A stretch of 64,000 nucleotides of DNA, taken from NCBI RefSeq assembly GCF_024679095.1, contig NC_066517.1, positions 20,076,893 through 20,140,892 of the forward strand. Direction: 5' to 3'. Positions within the stretch are counted from its first letter, which is position 1. Each line of letters begins with the position of its first letter. The position numbers and the translations under genes are program-made. The stretch is from Eriocheir sinensis. Its lineage: Eukaryota; Arthropoda; Malacostraca; Decapoda; Varunidae. The notes under the pieces were generated by a model that was not told the DNA's origin, searched no databases, and was given only the letters and a program-made list of their open reading frames with translations. This document shows, one piece after another, positions 30,409 through 45,416 of this stretch.

Positions 30409-32154
30409 GTATTAATATTATCATTACAAGTTTTGTTATTACTATTATTGTTGCTGTTATTATTATTACAGTAAACCCTCAGTTATCCGGGTGCACCGTC
30501 TCCTACATCGCCCGTATCCGGGAGTTTTCAAAAATATTAGATTTTTTCCAAAAAATAGAATAAAAAATTGTCGTTCAAATTGCCCGCGCGATGCCTCTAA
30601 GCTCTTCCCGGGCGGCGTACCACACCAACAACAAGCGCCCCGCCCGCCATTGTTTAATAAAACTGTTCTCCCCTTGCAGTCAGAGACGTGGTGCATGTAT
30701 TATCTTTAGAATTACCACAGTTACCCAAGTAAGTGTGGGTACAGATCCAATGAATCATAGCTGATTTAATGAGCCATTCGCGGTTTCGCCTTAAATCGGC
30801 TTGTACTTAGACATGCATGGCTTAATCTATGAGACAAGCATATGACTACTGGCAGGATCAACCAGGTAGCTATGGCGTTAGCTGGGGCCAGGCGGCGAAC
30901 GAGCACAACACCACCACTACCAGGAGGCGGAGGAGGAGGCGTGCCGCACACTCGCTTGGCAGTAAGGTAGGAGACGCCGGATGCGTGGGCTCGAAACTCT
31001 TCCGGCCACGTCGCCCGCGTGCACTCCCAACCCTCTTCGTGCACAAGTGAGCAGACTGGTGGGTGGGTTTCCGCATGAGGCCGTGTCGAGGTACGAACGC
31101 ACCACGGACACCAGCCCCAGCGTACCGTCACCCGTCGTCGCCTGCGAGAGTGGAGTGCTTCGTTCCAACCGACCGCTCGATAGAAGCTGCGTCAGTGTGA
31201 AGACTAGGGGCCGCTTTCATAGTCACTTTGTTTGTTTTGATCGTTACCAATGGCGGCGATCGACGCTATAATTTTCCACGTGAAACTGGCCTATGAGGTA
31301 GTGGCGGCTGCAGATGAAGGGAGAGCTGTTAAGAATGTGTGGTAAGGTGCAGGGCTAGGCTAACCCCGCAGCCGCCACTACCCCATCGGCCAGTTTTACG
31401 TGGAAATACTATAGCGGCGATAACAGCCATTGGTAACGATCAAAACAAACAATGTGACTGTGAAAGCGGCCCTAGGGTTCTAACCGACGACATTGCGTGC
31501 GGCGTCACCTTCGGGATGCATTGTCGCACGGAGAGTGGAGTTACCATCACCTAGAGAGAGAGGAGTCGCTGCATTGAAGGCTGATCGCATTGGCAAACAC
31601 GGTAAGAACGTGCGCCGCCACAAGGAGTCTCAGCTAATGCCATGAGGCTTCTCATGAAAGAGAGAGAGTTGTGGGGGCAAGACAAAGGTGTCAACATCAA
31701 CATCGACCTGAGAATGAGGATTGCTAGGTGGAAGTGAGCGATGCCGAGTCTTAGAAAGGCCTCTCGTAGGCCTTGGTCTTAGCCCGCGGGAGGGTCGGCT
31801 CGAACTAGGATACAGTTCAACGGCGTGTTTAGGCTGCCGTAGTAGGTCGGTGCGTGCAACACAGACTAAGCCCACCCAAGTTTGCTGGCCCCTGTCTGAG
31901 AGGTTGGCAAACGATTAGTCGCTCTGGTGGATGCAGCACGCTCCGGCCCCAAACAACGGGGAAGCTCGAGCGGTGGTGTATATATGTATATAGAAATATA
32001 TGTGTATTTATCATTTTTATTAAATGTGGTAGGCGAAAGATAGGTTTTCGGGTCCGTAGACTTAACTTACACCATTTCCGGGTTTTTCCCATATCCGGGT
32101 GCCCCCGTGGCTTTATTAACCCGGATACCAGAGGGTTTACTGTATTATTATACT

Positions 32155-32222
<68 letters not shown>

Positions 32223-33085
32223 ACTACTACTACTACTACTATTACTATTACTACTATTACTATTTTCCCCTCGCTCAAAAAAGTTACTCCTTAAGAAAAA
32301 AATATTGTGTGTACTCCGTAAACTCACACAGGTAAGTGTTCCCTCACTCAAACTACCTGTATACCGACATGACTCTGGTGTATGGCACTTTCCAGGTATG
32401 GGAAGGAGAACGGCCTGAGCCAAGCCCTGCCCCTCACCGGGAACTACCTGGGCTCCCCGATGCCCTTCAGGCCCTGGATGCTGCCCCGTGCCCTAAGGAC
32501 ACCTGACAAAAAGTACAACATGATGGTGGTGCACACGAGGCTGAACGCCGACTCCCTGGCGATGGTGAGGACTGGTGGTGGTGGTGATAGAAGTGGTGGT
32601 GGTGGTGGTGGTGGTGGTGGTGGGGATAAAAGTGGTGGTGGTGGTATATGCTAACAGTAGTGGTGGTGGTGGGGATAGAAGTGGTGGTGGTGGTGGTACT
32701 GATAGCATTTTTTTTTACAGTAAAGGAAGCATCTCAAGGGGAAAAAACGACAAAAAAAGCATAAATGCCAGTTAAGAAAAATTGGTGTAGTTGGTGGTAT
32801 ATGCTAACAGTGGTGGTGGTGGTGGTGGTGGGGAAGGTGGTAAAGGAGTCAGATTCCAAAGATATGCCACAGTTTTATAGGTGTTGATGTTTTCTTGAAG
32901 GCTGCTTGAGAGTTTGGCATTCATCGCAGTACTATATCAAATAGAACCAGTCAGTCTTTCTTAATTTATTTGTCTTTATTTACTTTCCTCTGCAGGTGAT
33001 GAGGCAGGAGGCGGTGTGGGTGACTATTGTGAGGGAACCCGTAGCCCAGTTTGAATCGCTCTGGGAGTACTTTAAGATGGAAAAG

Positions 33086-33154
<69 letters not shown>

Positions 33155-34158
33155 CACACAAAAGAATATCATCTACAGCCTCATTATCACAGTCAAAACA
33201 ATACTGTCATCATTATCACCCTCATCACCTTCACATTTTTGGCATACATCTTTACAAAATAGTGATACTGTGATACATTAATATTTTTCTAACTTACTGT
33301 AAACCTGCCCCTCCTCATCCCCACTATCATCATCATTATCACACTCATCACCATCAAATCTCATCAAGAAATAAGGAAACATGGCTAGAAAATTATGCTT
33401 CTGTACTACATTAACATCTTAACTTTCCATAAACTTCTCCCTTCTCATCCTTTTCTCTCCTCTGTTAGTTCTACAAGATGTCTCTGGAGAAATTCACACA
33501 CCAGAGTTATGAGAAAGTGGCTCGTTGGCGGCTGGCAAAGGTCTACGGCATCCACCAAATGTTCTTCGACTTCGGCTACAGCACTGCAGAGGACATGACA
33601 GCGGAGCGTATGAGTCACATCCTGGAGACACTCAACACCACCTTCAATCTGGTGATGGTGGCTGAGCGCTACGATGAGTCCCTGGTGCTTCTCAAGGACT
33701 TAATGTGCTGGACGGCAGACGATGTGGCCTACTTGAGCATCAACTTCCGGAGCAGTAAATCCAAAACCACCAAACTCTCCAAGGAAGCTCGGGAAAGGCT
33801 ACTGCAGCTAAGTTACCCTGACGTACAAATCTACAAGTTTTTCCTACATATGTTTGATGTAAAAGTAGAGGCATTTGGGCATTCAAGAATGGAGAAGGAG
33901 CTAGCAGCCATACAGGAAGCCAACAGAAGACTAACAGAGATGTGTGTGGTTGAGAAGGACAGTCCATTGAAGGCGAGAAAGGGTATGGAGTGGGAAGAGG
34001 TGGTGGGGAAAGTAACGGTGCGAGGTGACATTCAGAAGTGTGTGGATGTTGCCCGCACGGAACACGACATACTGAATGAGGTGAGGGAGAGGCAGAAGCT
34101 GTGGGTGGTGCAGGGATGGCGCCAACCACTCTCACAGGTGGTGGTGCCTCCCAGGTGA
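27623..34158 (+). CDS. Galactose-3-O-sulfotransferase-like (galactosylceramide sulfotransferase family)
   Basis: Type II Golgi sulfotransferase of the Gal3ST family, expected to transfer sulfate from PAPS to a terminal galactose; the acceptor is unknown. Five coding exons: 27623-27762, 30152-30316, 32396-32564, 32996-33085 and 33469-34158 (TGA), giving 417 aa, about the family length. The ATG starts MRRRTTCG followed by a hydrophobic signal anchor (residues about 9-24), then a Pro6/Ser8 stem. The 5'-phosphosulfate-binding loop LKTHKCASSTT is at 86-96 and the 3'-phosphate-binding segment TIVREPVAQFESLWEYFK begins at 168. An acceptor-like CAG just before the ATG suggests a non-coding first exon upstream, not located. 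The final codons run CCC AGG TGA, so the last AGG could also be a donor, but the length favours the stop. Intron 2 contains the pogo-like rDNA-bearing element. The intron 4 donor is inside a GT/GA microsatellite. Confidence 0.88.
27785..28560 (+). repeat. Pyrimidine-rich (CTT/CTC) tract
   Basis: Low-complexity tract in sulfotransferase intron 1, with a pure CTT run near 27950-27995. Confidence 0.8.
28780..28980 (+). repeat. GT and GA microsatellites
   Basis: GT run 28780-28848 and GA run 28915-28981 in sulfotransferase intron 1. Confidence 0.9.
29430..29870 (+). repeat. Minisatellite, unit 42 bp with shorter variants
   Basis: About ten units of AAAAGACGATCGTACTGGGA followed by GAAAATAACAAAAGATGACA. 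Some units are shortened by an internal deletion (GAAAATAACAAGACAGC). Outer units are more diverged. Confidence 0.85.
30335..30410 (+). repeat. ATT microsatellite
   Basis: ATT run left of the pogo-like element. A second run is at 32145-32222 immediately right of it. Confidence 0.9.
30690..30868 (-). rRNA. 18S rRNA 5'-end fragment (non-functional copy)
   Basis: Read on the minus strand from 30868 it begins TACCTGGTTGATCCTGCCAG, the conserved start of eukaryotic small-subunit rRNA, and follows the gene for about 180 nt (GTCATATGCTTGTCTCA, GGCTCATTAAATCAG, CTGTGGTAATTCT). Substitutions at normally invariant positions (TCATAGATT; AAAGATAATACATGC) indicate decay. Similarity may continue weakly to about 30570. 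It stops far short of a full 18S gene. Confidence 0.88.
30869..31207 (-). other. Probable 5' external transcribed spacer (rDNA), proximal part
   Basis: GC-rich unique sequence directly upstream of the 18S start in rRNA orientation. I infer ETS from continuity with the 18S start and from composition; there is no conserved motif to prove it. The matching distal part appears to resume at 31475-31970 beyond the MITE. Confidence 0.5.
31208..31474. mobile_element. Palindromic MITE nested in the ETS-like segment
   Basis: Arms are near-perfect reverse complements over most of the length: GGGCCGCTTTCATAGTCAC at the left and its counterpart GGGCCGCTTTCACAGTCAC at the right, both followed by TTTGTTTTGATCGTTACCAA. 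It is flanked by TAG on both sides (31205-31207 left, 31475-31477 region right). No coding capacity. Confidence 0.75.
32708..32775 (-). mobile_element. LINE 3' tail fragment
   Basis: TTTTTTTTACAGTAAAGGAA followed by GCATCTCAAGGGGAAAAAA, same tail family, minus orientation, in intron 3 of the sulfotransferase gene. Confidence 0.55.
33086..33150 (+). repeat. GT then GA microsatellite at the intron 4 donor of the sulfotransferase gene
   Basis: The exon ends GAAAAG at 33085 and the intron reads GTGTGTGTGTGTGAGAGAG. Confidence 0.85.
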
Positions 34159-35702
34159 GCCATGCCATACATCCACTCACCTGGGTTAATTTGCTCACCT
34201 GTTTAAAAAGATGTAGTTATTTATTTACCTGTTAATTTATTCTTATTTATAGCTGCACTTTATTTCGGTATACCTTTCATTTCCATACTGAAGGAGATGA
34301 GTTAAAAAGCAAAGGAAATTAGATATGTGAGAAATAATAAAGGAGAAAGAATAGGAAAGGAGAAGAAGGGAATAATAAGAAAGGAGACAAAGGAATGTAT
34401 TTAGCATCTACATATGTATCTATTTTTAATTCTCTTATTTATTTCTGTATTCCATCTCAGTGCCATTGATTTCCATAGTGAAGGAGGGAAGGTCAAGAAA
34501 AGGAAGAAATTAAATATGAGACGAGAAAGAATAAGTTTAGTTCCTACTGGTCTACATATTTATCTTTTTTATTAATTGCTGAACTTCTTTTCCATACCTT
34601 TGATTTTCCAGCGAAAGAGGAAGAGGAAATGAAATGCAAGAAAAGAATGAGTTTAGTGCCAAGCTATTTATCTATTTATTTACCTATTTATTACCTCACT
34701 TCATCTCGGCACCATTGATTTACAGAAGGCAGGGAGAGAGGAACAAGAGAAATGATTGGAATATAAGGAAGGAAAAAAATTAGATAATAGTTTAGCATTC
34801 TTGAACGTTAATTTGGATAGCTGATTGTTTTTCTTTGCTCTTTGCGTCCTTCCTTTGATAAATGCTTATGGTAGGCAAATATCTGACTTTTTTTCTGATA
34901 ATGCATTCGGAAAAGTCCATCTTAATACAATCTTGCACACTTTAGACAGCTTTAATTTTCTTATTATATTTTTCTGACTTAAAAATTTGAAGTCTTTTTT
35001 CCAAATTCAATTTTGTTTTGTTTTCATGAATTTGTACCATTGGGATTTGGTGACTGATGGACGTTGACTGTATACCAAGCAAAACCACTTCACAAAAAAA
35101 AGAGGTTAAAAGTGAAAAATAGATAAATAAAAATCTATACACTTTTATTTGCCGTTATGGTAGTGCAGCTTTTTGCTCGTCAGCATGAACAAGATTTTCA
35201 TGCATTAGAAAAATTCTTTACATTCTGTACATTATAACTTACCACTTCTGAATTTGTCATTATCTTGTGGTCATTAGTAAGTGGTGTTCATCTTCTCCAT
35301 TACTATTATCTGGATGCATTACCATTTCTCCCTTCATCATCACCTATACATACATACATACATACATACACCTATACACCTAAACCTTTTCTTCCTTTTC
35401 ATCATTATTTATTATCACTCCATCATCATCTGTAAACAATTATATGGCCTTTCTTTCTTCTTTTTCATCATCCCTATCAGTATCAGCAACTTGTCCACAA
35501 TCAGCAGTCCTGTTCACCTTTTTTTCCATATATTATAAGCACTATCAAGAACCCTAGGCCTGAATCTTCCTACAAGGTTCAAATACTTTCATACGTATTT
35601 ACAGAGCTAAGAGCATTAAGTAAACACCTCTATTACATATTTCCCACCACTAGAGGCATAAGAATAACACTAATAACAACAAAATAAAATAATCAGTGTG
35701 GA
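34159..35702. other. Convergent intergenic region, no gene
   Basis: AT-rich sequence between the 3' ends of the sulfotransferase gene and LYRM1. It contains loosely repeated TATTTATCTATTTATT-type blocks (34240-34740). Confidence 0.5.
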
Positions 35703-36901
35703 CTAGCTTGGTTTGGTGTCGAGGGATTTAACGTAGACCGGCCGTGAGTGTCGCTGTCGGCTGAGGTTGGTCTTGCCCCAGGCCTTGGTGATGGTGAGAG
35801 GCGGCATGTTGACAGGGCGGGGGTAGGGTGTTCCGTAGTGCAAGGCTGGTGAGAGACGGAACACCAGACTTAGAGGCCAAGATTATAATTATTATGGTAT
35901 GTGAGGTAAAGTTGTGATTATATGCCAAGTTGAGTGTGGCCTTGGTGCTTATCACTGTCTCATTGGATCTTGTCAATTGTTTTTGTTTTCTTTTTGTGCC
36001 TTTTTATATGGTATGTGATAATGGCTGGCAAATATTTAGGACATTTTCACCCAAACCCTATAATCACCAATACAAGGGCATCCACAGGAAATTTTTCACA
36101 GGCAATATGTTTTAGGTCCTATGTTTTAGGTCCTATAGTACTACATATTTACATGAAATTTCATATTTTCCTTGGTAAGCCACAAGACATTGGTATAAAA
36201 CTCTGCATTGCCTGTAAAGATAAATTAGAATATAAACACATTATATTGTATGTTCATTTTACCTTGACAAAACAAATGAAAGTGATATTTTTCAGAAACC
36301 ATACCAAGTAAACTGGAGGGATTGTTATTTGTGAAAGAAACAAAGGAGTGAAAACATTATTATATACCTTTATAGGAGAGGGAAAATACCATAAAAAAAG
36401 GGATAGATGGAAAAAGTAGGAAACAAAAAAATATTATAGCTACCATTTTTATAGAAAAAAAAGAAGAGAGAGCCAGACACACAGAGACTATAACAAGAAA
36501 ACTGGATAAAAGAACTTTTACTTGGAAAAGAAATAAGGAAGTGATAACAATATTGTATAATTTTTATAGGAAGGAGAGAAGAAAAGCAGACACAAAAAGA
36601 GTGAAAATGGACATCAGGGGAGACTGTTTCCAAGGTGACCTCCCCAACCAAAACCTAATCCTAACCTTTCTGACCCTAAAAGCTTACCAATTTCAAGGCG
36701 CGACTCCCCCTCCACCAGGTGCTCCTTGATCTCACTGGGGTCCTGGAGGTGCTGGTTGGCTCTGAACAGCTGCCGTGCCTCCTCCAGGATGTAAGCCCTC
36801 TCCTCCTGGGTGTGGGCGGGGTCACATGCCCCCCAGTGCCGCCCCGCACGCAGGATTTGGCGGTACAGACTCAGCACCTGCCGCCGCAACCCCTCGGCCA
36901 T
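35703..36901 (-). CDS. LYRM1: LYR motif-containing protein 1
   Basis: Small LYR-family (Complex1_LYR) protein of 118 aa. LYR proteins usually bind mitochondrial acyl carrier protein and assist Fe-S or respiratory-complex assembly; LYRM1 itself is poorly understood. Two coding exons on the minus strand: 36901-36688 (ATG, 71 codons plus one base) and 35845-35703 (TAG). The LYR tripeptide is at residues 12-14 in RQVLSLYRQILR, followed by YILEEARQLFRANQHL and an intron within the SRLEIALHY segment. The C-terminal exon has the LYRM1 hallmark YGTPYPRPVNMPPL and ends near RPVYVKSLDTKPS. Its 3' end faces that of the sulfotransferase gene; its 5' end faces Hikeshi across 2.7 kb. Confidence 0.9.
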
Positions 36902-37444
36902 TGAGTGTTGGAGACTGGGAGGGTGCAGGGGAGAGAGGTTATTATGAGTATTTTTCCATGTCAAGTTGTGTGTCTTCTGAACAAATCTGGGAGGAAGTGG
37001 TAGACAGATAGTGGGAGTGGAAGAACAGGAGGAGGATTGGAGGACAGAAAGGAGTGGAAGACAGAAAAAGAATGAAAGACAGAAAGGAGTCTAAGATGGA
37101 AAGGAGTGGAAGATAGAGTGAAGGCCAGAGAGTTTATGATGATTATCTTCTTCCGAACAAATCTGGTCTTCATTATCTTTGGAAATAACAAGTTTGGAAG
37201 TTATGAGCTATATTCAAAGTAATCAAACCAAAATATCTCTTGCAACCAATTCAAGGAGAGTAACTAATCACAGCTAAATTAGTTATCCATTGAGGCTGTG
37301 TATTTTCATGAGTGCTGCCCACCTGTAAGAATAATTTGGCATATCCTCCCCTGAAAAATCTGACATTTCTTTTGGACAATCTACAGTTTTACCCAACCAA
37401 CGATTTTCTCACTTGGGTAATGTTTTCTGGTGAAAGACGTAGTG

Positions 37445-37842
37445 AATGGACCGTATTGGCTATACAGGCAGCGCCACATGTGGCCACTCAACTCCAAGCT
37501 GATTTTTCCATAGAGTTCAAGTTATAGACTAGAGTGCGTCTGAGGCTGTCTCAGGGACAAATGGCCATGATGCCGCCGTCGCCCCTACCCGATGATTGCA
37601 CACACTTCACTCCTACCCGATTTCAGTTTTTCTCCATGTCAAAGGGTAGAGTCAGGAAATCAGGTAGGAGTAAAGTGTGAGCAGTCATTGGCTAGGAGCG
37701 GTGGCGGCACCAAGGCCTTGTATCCTGGAGGCAGCCTTAGACGCACTCCAGTACATAACTTGAGTTCTATGGAAAGTACTGCTTTGACAGTTCACCGAGT
37801 GGCCACCTGTGGCGCTGCCTGTTATAGCCAATACGGTCCATT
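37445..37842. mobile_element. Palindromic foldback MITE, about 398 bp
   Basis: Almost the entire element is an inverted repeat: ATGGACCGTATTGGCTATA at both ends, then GGCAGCGCCACA.GTGGCCACTC and inner matching blocks. It interrupts a dispersed repeat whose uninterrupted version is at 50372-50580. Confidence 0.75.
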
Positions 37843-38625
37843 GCACGATTTTGTACCTCATTTCTGTCGCAAATGTCTACTTTTTGAGTTATGTCTCTTT
37901 TCAAGTTATGCCTATCCCCTGATTCTCACTGATCTTGGGGGACCTGTGGGAACTCAGGTAAAGGAAGCTTGTTCTGCATATCAAGAGAGAGAGAGAGCAT
38001 AAAGGAAAACAAAAAGGAGGGAGGTTAATAATATTTTTGGAAGGGAGAAAGGAGGTGGAGGGAGGAAAACAGTAATGAGAGAGAGTGGCTCTGCGTAGGT
38101 TAGCCGATTACAAAACTGCCTTTGCGTAAGAATTAGGAGTAAATGATATGCATGCAGGACGGTGAGGGCATTCCTATTACCTCGAGTGCCAAGTGCCGCC
38201 TACTGCCGTGCCAGGGAGAGTATGACAAGGACGTGCAGGGAGGTAACTGGACTGTGTTGCTAAAATTCACGCCTGGCCCCCCACGCCTTGTTGTGTTCCC
38301 GAGGATCCGCATGGGGGAATCCGGCCCGTTAAGGATTCTCAAACACTTCGGCCCACACACACACGCACATATGATTGATTGACGGGTTATTGCAAAGTCT
38401 ATATATAGACTTTCGTTTATTGTTGCAAGTAAACATCAAAGGAGAAGGGAAGAACATGCCATCCCAACCCCCGGGCAGTACATATTGTGATTATACAAAT
38501 ATAGTGAGACATATGTGGAGGTAGCACCATGAAACTATAGAAAAAAAGACACAATGGTAGGAGACAAGTGCTAAAAGTTTTCGTAGGAGTTTTGGGCATT
38601 TCCAGCGGTAGGCGCCGAAGGAGCC

Positions 38626-38852
38626 GGCAGCGTTGTCAGAAGATTGACACATTCAGAGCATTGCTTTTATCAGTTAAAGGCCCAAAACTGTCGTAACCAC
38701 AGTGATAACGATATCCAATATTAACGCTCGTGTTAAAACGGTACAGAACCCGTTTTTATAGGTATACTTGGGCTGAGATACCGAAAATTACGATCAATGT
38801 ACAAAGGGCGATAATCTGGCACCGCTGCGCGGTCTGGCCATTCTAGCAATTT
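38626..38852. mobile_element. Small foldback MITE, family shared with 59570-59775
   Basis: Ends GCAGCGTTGTCAGAAGATTG (left) and, reversed, GCAGCGGTGCCAGATTATCG (right). The centre contains GGCCCAAAACTGTCGTAACC, similar to the centre of the 59570 copy. Confidence 0.5.
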
Positions 38853-39569
38853 CCCTGCCAGATTTGAAGATTCCAAGGTTCATGATTTTGCTGGCAAAAC
38901 ATTTCTTCCCTCGCCCCTTCTATCTTTGTCTTGCAAGACGGTCTTGACTTGTATAAGAAGCGTCGATCACGCGTATTAACCCTTGCAATGCCAGTCGCCT
39001 TGATCCTGCTCAGTACGTATACATATATTTCAGTTTGCCGCCCTCCGCTGATTATGTCGTGGATTATGGTCATCATTTTGATTTATTTAATTTTCGTCAT
39101 TTAGTGAAACTATTCTTTATGCCTCCACAATGCATTCGAAAGTTTGGAAAAGAGCTAGTGGCTCAATGATCCTGGCAGACTTGAAAGATTGGCTTACTGA
39201 AAAAAGAAAAGGAGCGTTGAGAGCGCAGCACACACTTGATGATTTTAATTGTAATATGTATGACGTAATGTAAATTTTGCTGGATAATTAGTCTGTTCCA
39301 ATGAAAAAAAGTGTATATTCTAGTGAAAATGCCTATATATGCATTATTGGAGGGCAAAATTATTGTGGTACTTAAATACTAGCGGTTTCGGGCACTGATC
39401 TAGCATGTTTTAGGATGAGTCCAACGGACAATATTTTTCTATGGCAACCCTGGGCGGCCGAGGCGTCAGTGTTGTGTTGACGCAGCGGCGGCGTAGGAGC
39501 GAAGGACGGCTCCCATGACGCTACTCCTGCCGCCCGCCACGCCGTGAGGGAGTGAGGGAGGCAGCCGAC

Positions 39570-44020
<4,451 letters not shown>

Positions 44021-45416
44021 TGGTTATGAATATCTTGCTCTCACTCACAGACTAAGGTAAATGAAGGGTATCCAAGGCAGTTTCTGGAGAATTTGGAAGC
44101 AAATTAATGTTTTCCCTTTATTTTTAGAGAATGGCATGGTAAACTTTGAAGTCAGTGTAACTTTCCAAGGATGTGGAAATTACATTTCAGGCTCTATTAT
44201 AAACTCTGTAGGGATGGGATTTGAACATGGGTTCAAAGAAAGGTTAAGTAAAGGAGAATGTGATAAAGTAAAAACACATCTGAGGATTGGCTTCTTGGTG
44301 AATACATCAACAAGGTAAGTAAATAATAATGGACAGAGTATTCACAAGCCTCTTACATGAAGTGATGAAAGAATGTTGGGTCGAGCAGCATGCCATAACA
44401 AACAGTGTTCAGAGTTCATTTAGATGTAGGATATATAAGCTAATATTGATGTAGGCTGTGCATCTTGAGACTATGAATAAGGAACACAAAAAAATGTCTT
44501 ACTTGATTGGGATAAGCTATACAGTTATGTGGGTCAATAAATATAATGACACAACACTCATACAGAATTAGTTCATTAGCTGATTATTTTTATAACAACC
44601 TGCTGAGTATTATGTTGCAGGATTTTTATAAGTGAAGGAACCTGTTCCATAGGTCTTGCTCACATGGTCTCATTCTCTCTGTGGCTGTCGTGTTGTAGAT
44701 GAGTAGTATTTCATTGCTGTGGTTACTTGGTTTTTATTTGTTTGCAGTATTCTTATTGCAGTTTGCAGTATTCTTATTGCCTTGATTGTGTAATATAATC
44801 CCACATAAGTGAGCGCTACTTGTGATCACACACATTTGGTGCTTCTGTTAGTCTACCCGTTGAAGAATTGATGATGGTGCTTCACAGATTAGGTTATTGT
44901 ATTTAGTATATTGAATGACATGTTGTCTGAAAACAGGGCCACTTGTAGTTGATCTTTATAAAGTTTTATGAGAAAGAAGTGTTTAAAGGTATAAATTAAC
45001 CCTTTGTTTTGCCGGGAGGGATATCAAGAAAATTCTGATGTTACAAAGAAGACTTTTTTTTTCATGAGCTTGGGCATGTACAGAATATATGGAATATATG
45101 AGAGCTAGTTGTATTAACCATGCCCTTGCATGATGATAAATTACAGGTACAGGCGACCCCCACTTTGCAAACAGGTTACGCTTGGACAAACTGATGGTAT
45201 ATTTAATTGATTACAACAACAACAAAAAAAAAAAAAATAATTGTGATTGACTACTATCAGTCTTGATAGTACATTTTCTGAATTACATCAAAAAAGATAT
45301 ATATATATATAATGGGTTACAAAAAAAGTAATCATGAGAGGAAGAGGTACACCACACATTACCTCCTCAACTGAAACAAATAACTCCTAAACTGCCATGA
45401 GCCTCAGCCAGGGCCT

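Larger units (their letters stand above)
30469..32142. mobile_element. Pogo/Tigger-like DNA element carrying an rDNA segment
   Basis: Outer inverted termini CAGTAAACCCTCAGTTATCC (left) and CAGTAAACCCTCTGGTATCC (right, reversed), flanked by TA on both sides (30467-30468, 32143-32144), as expected for Tc1/mariner/pogo elements. No transposase frame is present. The interior contains the 5' end of 18S rRNA in minus orientation, a GC-rich segment continuous with it that looks like 5' ETS, and a nested palindromic MITE. The whole element lies in intron 2 of the sulfotransferase gene. Confidence 0.75.
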
